Assembly (NCBI RefSeq): GCF_019633745.1
Contig: NZ_CP037968.1
Coordinates: 744,001 to 808,000 of the forward strand
Direction: 5' to 3'
Origin: Methanofollis formosanus
GTDB lineage: Archaea > Halobacteriota > Methanomicrobia > Methanomicrobiales > Methanofollaceae
DNA: 64,000 bases
Shown: positions 33,460 through 41,600 of the stretch, in pieces
Numbering within the stretch: position 1 is the stretch's first letter
Layout: each line of letters opens with the position of its first letter
Translations under genes and position numbers: made by a program
Notes under the pieces: generated by a model
The model's database searches: none
Told to the model about the DNA's origin: nothing
What the model saw: only the letters and a program-made list of their open reading frames with translations

Positions 33460-35046
33460 TTACTGGTGTTTCTGGTTCTTGTGTTCCATGCACGCCTTCA
33501 CAAACCCGACATACGGCGGGGACGGCCTCGTCGGTCTCGACCTGAACTCCGGGTGGAACTGGGTCGCAAAGAAGAACGGGTGGGAGGGGAGTTCCAGGAT
33601 CTCCATCCTGTTCCCGTTCGTCCCTGAAAAGACCAGACCGCCCTCTTTGAGTTCCTCGATATACCCGGGGTTCACCTCATAGCGGTGACGGTGCCGTTCG
33701 GTGATGTCCTTCTTCTGGTAGAGACTCCAGGCCCTGGTCCCCTGCGCCACTTCGACCGGATAGTTGCCGAGACGCATCGTCCCGCCGAGGTCGGTCACCT
33801 CCTCCTGCTCAGGGAGGATGGCGATCACCTGGGTGCCCTCGCCGAACTCCTCCGAGATCGCGTCCTCGTAGCCGAGGACGTCACGCGCGAACTCCACAAC
33901 CGCCATCTGGAAACCCAGACAGATCCCGAGGAAGGGGATCTGGTTCTCTCTGGCGTACCTGACCGCAGCGATCTTGCCGGGCACCCCGCGCTTCCCGAAC
34001 CCGCCGGGGATCAATACTCCATCCACTTCGGCGAGTTCTGCAGACTCATAGGTCTCGGCATCCAGCCACCTGATCTGCACCTCGGCCGAGAGGGACCGGC
34101 CGGCGTGCTTGAGGGCCTCCTTGATGGAGAGATAGACGTCCTCGATCCCGTACTTGGTGACGATCCCGATGGTCACCCGGTTGGTATAGTCCTCGGTGAC
34201 GGTGCGGTACCACTCGGCGTCCACGCCGCGCTTTTCCAGGTCGAGGAGGTCGAGGACGACGTTGGCGGCCCCTTCCTTCTCAAGTTCCATCGGAACATGG
34301 TAGATGTCCGGGGCATCGGCCGCACTGACGACCGCGTTGAGCGGGACGTCGCAGAAGTCGGAGATCTTGCGGCGCGAGTGCATCGGAAGAACCCGGTCGC
34401 TCCGGCAGACGATGATGTCGGGACGCAGCCCGAGTTCGCGCAGCGCCTTGACCGAGTGCTGCGTCGGTTTGGTCTTGAGGTCGCCCATCGTGTCGGCCGG
34501 GACCAGGGTTACGTGCACCAGGGCCGTGTCATGCGGCGGGAGTTCGCCGCGCATCTGGCGCACCGCTTCGAGGAAAGGCATCGACTCGATGTCGCCGACC
34601 GTACCGCCGACCTCGACGAGGCAGACTTCTGCCCGGTGGCCGTTGTTCTCGAACTCCTCGGCCGTCCTGGTGATGCATGCCTTGATCTCGTCGGTGATGT
34701 GCGGGATGATCTGGACGGTCCCGCCCAGAAAGTCGCCCCGCCGTTCCTTCTCGATGACGCTCTTGTAGATCTTGCCGGTGGTGATGTTGTGGTTGCTCGT
34801 CAACTCGATGTCAAGAAAACGCTCGTAGTTGCCGAGGTCAAGGTCCACCTCGCCGCCATCGCTGAGCACGAAGACCTCCCCGTGCTGTGCAGGGTTCATG
34901 GTGCCGGCATCGATGTTCAGATAGGGATCGATCTTGATCGCCGTGACCTGATAGCCACGGTTCTTCAGGATCCTTCCGATCGATGCCGCCGTTATACCCT
35001 TGCCAAGGCCACTCATTACGCCGCCAGTAACGAATATATACTTCAA
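33460..35046 (-). CDS. pyrG: CTP synthase
   Basis: A 528-residue CTP synthetase that aminates UTP with glutamine. The N-terminal synthetase domain starts [20 protein letters not shown] with the P-loop, and has [15 protein letters not shown]. The C-terminal class I glutaminase has the nucleophile in [14 protein letters not shown] (about residue 377) and HRHRYEVN near the end. The start codon is TTG (35046-35044), preceded by GGGGAA. A small frame (35097-35276) precedes it. Confidence 0.95.
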   Translation of the reverse strand: MKYIFVTGGVMSGLGKGITAASIGRILKNRGYQVTAIKIDPYLNIDAGTMNPAQHGEVFVLSDGGEVDLDLGNYERFLDIELTSNHNITTGKIYKSVIEKERRGDFLGGTVQIIPHITDEIKACITRTAEEFENNGHRAEVCLVEVGGTVGDIESMPFLEAVRQMRGELPPHDTALVHVTLVPADTMGDLKTKPTQHSVKALRELGLRPDIIVCRSDRVLPMHSRRKISDFCDVPLNAVVSAADAPDIYHVPMELEKEGAANVVLDLLDLEKRGVDAEWYRTVTEDYTNRVTIGIVTKYGIEDVYLSIKEALKHAGRSLSAEVQIRWLDAETYESAELAEVDGVLIPGGFGKRGVPGKIAAVRYARENQIPFLGICLGFQMAVVEFARDVLGYEDAISEEFGEGTQVIAILPEQEEVTDLGGTMRLGNYPVEVAQGTRAWSLYQKKDITERHRHRYEVNPGYIEELKEGGLVFSGTNGNRMEILELPSHPFFFATQFHPEFRSRPTRPSPPYVGFVKACMEHKNQKHQ

Positions 35047-35096
35047 AACAAATTCCCCGCGGATATCGTCGTACCCATATCTATCTCATCAGGGGA

Positions 35097-35276
35097 TTAT
35101 AGTTGTTCGGCTACGGTGAACTGACGCTCTCCTGCACATCCCTTTTCCGTTGGCAAGACCGCGAGACGGCGCTTGATCTCTGCCATCTCATGAGCTGTGA
35201 AAACCCGTGCAACCCCCCAACTATCGCCAGGGGTGATGAACGTTTCATGACCTTGCACGAAGTCGATCTCATCCAT
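35097..35276 (-). CDS. Small hypothetical protein upstream of pyrG
   Basis: A 59-codon frame starting MDEIDFVQGHETFITPGDSW and ending QFTVAEQL. The composition is protein-like (mixed charged and hydrophobic residues, no repeat sequence) and the stop is 50 bp before the pyrG start on the same strand. The reading frame remains open and protein-like about ten codons upstream of the ATG but without a start codon there, so it may be the remnant of a longer gene. I do not recognise a family. Confidence 0.4.
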   Translation of the reverse strand: MDEIDFVQGHETFITPGDSWGVARVFTAHEMAEIKRRLAVLPTEKGCAGERQFTVAEQL

Positions 35277-35895
35277 GGGGATCCCGGCGGTGTCGGTCCA
35301 TGATCCGACAAATGCCCTGGTTCATCTTCAGGGGAAAGCACGTCAGCGGCGCGTCAGGAACATGAGGTCGCCACGAAAAAGCGCCAGGACGATCGAGACT
35401 CTGCCCTCTCTCGCAGAGCGATCGCCGGGGACGGCGGGTTGCTCGATTTCTGGCCGTTCCCCCTGTCGCAAGGAGGCGGATCGAGGATCCTTCCGCGCCC
35501 CGGAGGACTGCGATGAGGGCTGCACATAGGCGGAGGATAGCAATACCCTCTTCATGGTCGTTGATGGTGCCTTCCCACCCCTATCTTCATCCCGGGGGTC
35601 CGGGGGCAGCGCCCCCAGCGCGATTGATATGGGAAGGCGTGATGATAGGTGTGGGGACTGATGCGAGATCAAAATGGCCGCCCCCAATCGTCGAGATTTC
35701 CCTGCCATCTCGCGCCGGGGGGGGGCGTGCCCCCCGGACCCCCACGACGAAGATAGCCGAGGGGCGGCATGATGCTCGACTTCGATTCACTCCTCGAACA
35801 CAAGGAGGAGGATCAAGAATCGATCCCGTTCTGAGATGATATTTTCATCCCGTATGCTTGAGGCGTGCTTTCCCCTCATGAAAAATTCTACACGA
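35277..35895 (-). repeat. Gene-free stretch ending in an inverted 3'-end repeat copy
   Basis: 35277-35560 holds nothing I can identify. 35575-35760 contains two GC-rich palindromic cores (TCCGGGGGCAGCGCCCCC and CGCGCCGGGGGGGGGCGTGC). 35759-35893 is an inverted copy whose distal part, GACTTCGATTCACTCCTCGA (35778-35797), matches 49.75 and 58.05 kb, followed by TTTTCATCCCGTATGCTTGA and an AAAATTCTACAC end near the thioesterase stop codon. Confidence 0.65.
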
Positions 35896-35912
35896 TCCGG
35901 AGATCCGCGTTC

Positions 35913-36335
35913 TCAGCCCTCCCTCTTCTCCGGCCCCATCACCGCGAACGACGCGGTGGTCCTGGCGAGCACCTGCCCCTCCTGATCGGAGACCTCGCCC
36001 TCCACGAAGATCACCCGGCGTCCTCTTCTCACCACCTCGCCCCTGGCCCTGAGCGTTCCGTCCCGCACGCCTGCAAAGAAACTCGTCGTCTCGGAGATCG
36101 TGGCGATCCGCTCGTCCTCCCCGAGGAGCGTGATGATGGCGAGGGCCATCGCCTCGTCTGCCAGGGCGGTGTAGACGCCGCCCTGCAGCCACCCGGCCCC
36201 ATTGCGCATCTCCGGCCTGACGGTCATCGAGAGTTCGGCCCGGCCGTCCCCATATGAGACGGGATCGATCCCCATCAGGCCAAAAAAGGGATTGGCATCC
36301 CGGCCCCTCGCCTTGATCTCATCGAGATAACCCAT
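35913..36335 (-). CDS. PaaI-type hotdog-fold thioesterase
   Basis: A 140-residue hotdog-fold protein. ANPFFGLMGI opens the fold; the family signature NGAGWLQGGVYTALADEAM is at about residues 45-63, with the catalytic Asp/Glu in the long central helix; RGRRVIFVEGEVSDQEGQVLA forms the later strands. Members hydrolyse acyl-CoA thioesters, often aromatic. The start is placed at ATG 36335, where homology begins; the frame stays open upstream but without family features. Its stop is about 20 bp from a dispersed repeat. Confidence 0.85.
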   Translation of the reverse strand: MGYLDEIKARGRDANPFFGLMGIDPVSYGDGRAELSMTVRPEMRNGAGWLQGGVYTALADEAMALAIITLLGEDERIATISETTSFFAGVRDGTLRARGEVVRRGRRVIFVEGEVSDQEGQVLARTTASFAVMGPEKREG

Positions 36336-36416
36336 GCTCCTGATCTCGCCTCGGGCCCGGATAATCCTTCTCACCGGTGGAAAAATGCCATATGGAAGGA
36401 CTTCCTTCTCTTCACC

Positions 36417-36644
36417 ATGGACACCGAAGAGAAAGAGATGTTCAAAGACCTGTTGTGGCTCAACGCCGTCATCGCAACCGAATTGATCCAGATCACCGAG
36501 AACACCTCTCAGATCCTCAGGAAACAGCCCCCACCGGACGCATGTCTGCGCGAGCACGGAGAAATGCGCGAGACCGCGATTGCAATCGCGGAAAAGTACC
36601 GCCCGGGCACGGCCCTCCCCGCCCACCTGCGCGGCCACCAGTGA
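36417..36644 (+). CDS. Small hypothetical protein
   Basis: A 75-residue predicted protein, mostly helical (MDTEEKEMFKDLLWLNAVIA, then TELIQITENTSQILRK), with a basic His-rich end. No signal peptide or known motif. It is divergent from the thioesterase gene with 81 bp between starts. It is downstream of TCTTCACC without a clear ribosome-binding site. The amino-acid composition looks genuine, but I cannot assign a family. Confidence 0.5.
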   Translation: MDTEEKEMFKDLLWLNAVIATELIQITENTSQILRKQPPPDACLREHGEMRETAIAIAEKYRPGTALPAHLRGHQ

Positions 36645-36729
36645 ATCCGCCGTGGGAGAGATGAGGAGGAAGGCGTGAAACCGAAAGCCACGTCGGAGGC
36701 CTGACCTTTTCTCTCTATCGTGACAGGAC

Positions 36730-37835
36730 AACGGACACGAACACCGCCCCGTGCCGTCCCCCGTCCTATCCTTTCGCGAGATGGCAGAACAGATCCGGAG
36801 GTCATCCCAAAACTCTTCGGCCTTGATATGTGACGAGAAGACGTTTCAGAAGTACGGCTTCGTTCAAGAGATTGCTGCCGCCCCTTGGCTATCTTCGTCG
36901 TGGGGGGTCCGGGGGGTCTCCCCCCGGCGGGAGAGAGCAAGGAAACACGCTTTCTTCTCTCGGTGGGCGGCACGGCTGATCAGTCCAGATACTTTTGGGA
37001 TATGCTCCCGGTGAAGGGGGACGGCATGGTTGGGGATCGTCATGCCGTTTTGTTTTTATGACCCCGGAGATAGAACCTGGACGGAAGAGTAGCGATCATC
37101 ACTCCACGGGCTCATGCATGATGCCGTCCTCTGTCCTATCGTCTCGCGAAATGGCGGAACAGGTTCGGTGATGAGGGGACGGCACATCTGATCACCACGC
37201 CGTTCTGTTGGCATGACCCCGAAGATTGGAGTGGGACGGAAGAGGCGATCATCATTCAACAGGATCACGCGTGGCGCCGTCCCCGTCCTATCCTTTCGCG
37301 AAACGGCAAAAAAGTTCATGTAAAGGGGGGACGGCATCGTGGTCTGATCGTTACACTGTCCTGTATTCATGACCCCGAAGATAGACCACAAACGGGGAAG
37401 CGCGGATCGATTTTCAGTGAGAACACGCGCCCGTGCCGTCCCCTGGCTATCCTTTCGCGAGATGGCAGACCAGTCCGTGCGATTGAAGGCGGCGGCATGT
37501 TCTGATCAGTCCGCTTTCCTTTAAGCATGACCCCGAAGATAGACCACAAACGGAGGGCGGTCGATCTTTGTCGACGTCCCCCGCACTATCCCCTCGCGAA
37601 ATGGCAGGAAAGATTCGATAACGGGGGGACGGCATGGCTGATCATTATGCTGTCCTGTTCTCATGACCCCGAAGATAAACTCTGGATGGTAATGGGCTGA
37701 TCTATTTTAGCGGGATCACACATGGTGCCGTCCCCTGTCCTATCCCTTCGCGAGACGGCAGGAAAGATTCGATGATGAGGGGACGGCACAATGATCACCT
37801 CACTCCCCGTCGTCATGGCCCCTCAGATAGGAATG
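36730..37835 (-). repeat. Tandem repeat array 3 (about six units, inverted relative to arrays 1 and 2)
   Basis: Unit markers TCATGACCCCGAAGAT lie near 37056, 37209, 37369, 37526, 37662 and 37813; a further unit at 36755-37020 is interrupted by an inserted element. The stretch 37535-37680 is closely similar to the reverse complement of 2440-2590, including GGTCGATCTTTGTCGACGTC. Units pair GTGCCGTCCCC with GGGGACGGCA. No conserved protein frame. Confidence 0.85.
36799..37007 (+). mobile_element. 209-bp non-autonomous element inserted in a repeat unit
   Basis: The left end is AGGTCATCCCAAAACTCT and the right end, read from outside, is GAGCATATCCCAAAAGT, giving imperfect terminal inverted repeats. 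CCGG flanks it on both sides (36795-36798 and 37008-37011), consistent with a 4-bp target duplication. Removing the insert restores an array unit (CAGATCCGG joined to TGAAGGGGGACGGCATGG). Copies occur at 21.9, 48.6 and, reversed, 3.3 kb. No transposase is encoded. Confidence 0.65.
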
Positions 37836-37962
37836 CCCGACCGCTCCCGTCACAGAGAACCATCATGAGGACTTCTTCGGACGAATCCACGAACACCCTT
37901 CACGCGTCCCCTCCCTTCATCACAAGAATAAAGTTATGAGAAACGCTCGCCCAACTACTGCT

Positions 37963-38478
37963 ATGAAACTCGTACTCGCAATTGCGCCTGACAAGTTCCG
38001 CGACGAAGAATTCGAGGTACCGCAGAAGGTCTTCTCAGAAGCAGGAGTCGAAATGGTGGTCGCCTCCACCAGGGCAGGCACCTGCCAGGGGATGGTCGGG
38101 GCGATGGCAGAGGCGACGGCCGCCTTCGCCGACCTGAACCCTGCAGAGTACGACGGCATCGTGGTGGTGGGGGGCATCGGGTCGCAGGACCATCTCTGGA
38201 CCGATGCCGACCTGAAAGGGTTCGTGCAGGAGTGTGCGAAGGCCGGGAAGGTCGTCGCAGCGATCTGTCTCTCTCCGGTCGTCCTGGCCCGCGCCGGCGT
38301 CCTGAACGGAAAGAGGGCAACGGTCTTCAAAAGTCCTGCTTCGGTACAGGAGATGGAACGGGGCGGGGCGACACTCGTGGAAGAGGGCGTCGTCACCGAC
38401 GGGATGATCGTAACGGCCAACGGACCGGCGGTCGCCGGGGTGTTCGCGGAGGCTGTTCTCTCGGCTCTCTCCAGATAA
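37963..38478 (+). CDS. DJ-1/PfpI family protein
   Basis: A 171-residue class I glutamine-amidotransferase-like protein of the DJ-1/PfpI family. It opens MKLVLAIAPDKFRDEEFEVP. The nucleophile elbow is AAICLSPVVLA with the cysteine at about residue 106, and an acidic residue (Glu about 16) precedes it as usual. Family members are proteases, glyoxalases or redox chaperones; the exact activity is undetermined. ATG 37963 is preferred over 37936 because AAGAATAAAGTTAT (37923-37936) looks like a TATA box placing transcription near 37955. Confidence 0.85.
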   Translation: MKLVLAIAPDKFRDEEFEVPQKVFSEAGVEMVVASTRAGTCQGMVGAMAEATAAFADLNPAEYDGIVVVGGIGSQDHLWTDADLKGFVQECAKAGKVVAAICLSPVVLARAGVLNGKRATVFKSPASVQEMERGGATLVEEGVVTDGMIVTANGPAVAGVFAEAVLSALSR

Positions 38479-38655
38479 ACAGAGCGGCTGACCCCCTTGC
38501 AAGGGTTAACCGGGCCAAAATTTTATACAATCCGAAATATAATTTTCATCTGCGTGCCATCCGGATAATCCCGCATATCATGACTTGCATATTACAGAAG
38601 GCATATATGTGTTGCTGATTATCAAAACCTATCTGGACGCGGGAGCTGGTATACA

Positions 38656-41600
38656 TTGGAAAGTTCGAAGTTAAACTCCCCGGATTCTGAGCTCTCTCTC
38701 TCCTCCCTGGCCATGGATCGGGCCGGTGACGGTGTCATGCTCATCGACCAGGAAGGCTCGATCATCTATGCCAACGAAATCTTCGGCACACTCTTCGGGC
38801 TTGCAATAGAGGGACTCGCGGGGCGCAGCGCTCTTGAGGTACTGGAGTCCGATCTCTCCCCACTCTTCGAGGACCAGATCGGATTTCAGAATCTGGTTGG
38901 GTCGATGTACCGGAAAGATCGGGAGACCAGTGGGAGAGAATGGGCCCTCACCAAACCGGGACCCCGTTGGGTGGCATACTCCAGCCACCTCGTCAGGAGC
39001 GGACCGCTCCAGGGAGTGCGGGTCGACATCTTCCGCGACATTTCAGAGCGGAAAATAGTAGAGAACGCCGTTAAAATCAGTAAAAAACGGAACCACGCAC
39101 TGGTCTTATCATCCGCGGCCCCCTGTTGCACGACCGATACGACCCTCAGAATCACCTCTGCCAACGAGGCTTTCTACGACATTTTCGGTACCGAAAAGAG
39201 GGACGGTTGTTATCTCACCGACCTTATTCCCCCGGAGAGCGTCGCCCCGGTCGAGGATACCGTCCGATCCCTCACACCGGAAAAGCCGCGGCTTCCCATA
39301 CAGAACCGGGACCGCGAGTGGATCGTTCACGGCATCTTCACCGACGAGGGCACCCTCGTTGAAATCCTCTGGATCTGGCAGGAAGACTGGTTCAAGGCCG
39401 GCGAACGGGTAAAGAAGATGCAGTGTCTGTACAACTTCGTACACCTCCTCCACAACGAGGAACTTCCTGAGGAGGAGACGCTCCTGAGAGGGGCGGAGAT
39501 GATCGAGCGTTCGGTCCCCTGGATCCATGCCGTCGAGATCTCGGTTCCCGGCCGTCTCTCTGTGTCGGCGGGTGAAAAAGGGAAGGGAGCACGGGCCCCT
39601 CTCCCCATCGATGCCGGCGAAGGCCAGGACGGCAAGATGACCGTCTGGTACCAGAAGGAAGACCAGAAATCCACCTCCCCTTCATTCTTTCTTCTCGCCA
39701 TAGCCGACGAGATCACCCTCTATCTCAGAAACAAAACCGCCCGGGAATCTGCCGAACGCTCCCGGGTCACCTACCAGACGCTCTTCGAGACGACCGGCAC
39801 TGCCTCCTTCCTCCTCGGTCCCGGACTGGAGATCCAGATGGTCAACAGGGAGTTCTCCCGTATGTTCGGATACACCGAGGCCGAGATCCGGGACGGCATG
39901 TGCTGGCTCTCCTGTCTGGAAGAGGACGAGCGGGACATGGTCAGACACTTCCACCAGGCGCGGCTGAGCGATACGGGGGATGCACCCACCACCTATGAAT
40001 GTCGCGCCTATGCAAAGGATGGGTCGTCGAAGAACCTCATCGTCAATGTATCCCTCATACCGGGTACCGACCTCTCAATCCTATCCCTGATCGATATCAC
40101 CACAAAGAAAGAGACCGAACACGAACTCAGGGAGAGCGAACATCGCTACCGTCTCATCACCGAGAATGCCACCGACGTGATCTTCACTCTCGACCACGAC
40201 CTCTGCTTCACCTACGTCAGTCCCTCGGTCCTGAAGATCACCGGCACACCTCCCGCGAGCGTGATCTCCAGGCCCATGGCCGACGTGCTCACGCCGGGAT
40301 CGTTTGCACGGTTCCGAGACGCCGCCATAGAAGTCCTGGCACCTGGCGGGGAGCACGGGGAGAAGACCGTCTCTTCAAAGGTGCTTGAGATCGAAGCGCT
40401 CCGTGCTGACGGCAGCCCGCTCTGGGTTGAGGTGCGGATCAACTCCCTCCACGACGCCGAGGAGGGTGCGGCGATCGGCGTGATGGGAGTGATGCGGGAC
40501 ATCAGCGACCGCAAAGAGTCTGAAGAGCGGGAAACCCAGTATATCAGAGAACTCTCCTTCCTCTCCTCCGCAGCAGTGGGCTTCGTCGACCTCCCGCCGG
40601 AAGACGAGATCTACCGGTTCATCAGCGAAAATTTCCGCAGTATCTTCGATGAAGCGCTCGTCTTTGTGACGCAGTACGACAACTTCGAGCAAAAACTCAT
40701 CGTCAGAGCGGTCTCCGGCCTTGACGAGGACAGAGACCCCCGCCTCTATTCCATGGCGCGCGGCAGCATCGGGACGAGCCTGCCCCTCCCCGAAGACCTC
40801 TACGACGACCTGCTTACCGGGGTGCTCACACCTCTTGACGACGGCACCGCCTCGCCGCTCCTCGCGGGGCGGATGAAGAGCGCCACCAGGGCATATCTTG
40901 ACGGAGCGGTCGGTTCGATGCATGTGGCCGGGATCGCGCGCAGCGACAACCTCTTCGGGTGTGTGATCCTGGTCAGGCGGGACGACGGCTACCCCGAGGC
41001 CCTCTCCACCGTCGAGACCTTTGTCCATCTCTCTTCGGTGGCCCTCCAGAGAAGGGTTCTTGAGATGGAACTCGAGTCGACCAAATCACGTCTCCAGCAT
41101 ATCCTCTCCTCCAGTCCGGTCATGATCTTCTCCCTGGATCCCCCGACAGATCGGAGCGGAGGGATGGGCTTGATCACCTACGTGACCGAGAATATCATCC
41201 CTCTCCTCGGCTACGAACCCGAAGAGGTGATCTATGACTCGACCTTCTGGACGGCCACCCTCCACCCCTCGGACCGCCGCCGGATCCAGGACGAAGAGTT
41301 TCCGAAACTCCTTGAAGAAGGGCAAAAGACTCTTGAATTCAGGATGCGTCACAAGGACGGGAAATACCGCTGGCTCCACTTCGAGATGCGGGTGACCCGG
41401 GACGAGGAAGGGGACCAGGTCGAGGTGATCGGTTCTGCGATCGACATCTCCGAGCGCAAGCGGATCGAGGAGGCGCTCAGGGTGATGGACAGCGCGATCA
41501 CCTCCTCGATCAACGCAATCACCATCACCGACCTGGAAGGCGACCTGGTCTTCGCAAACAACTCGGCGCTCAAACTCTGGGGCTTTGAAGAGGTCAAACA

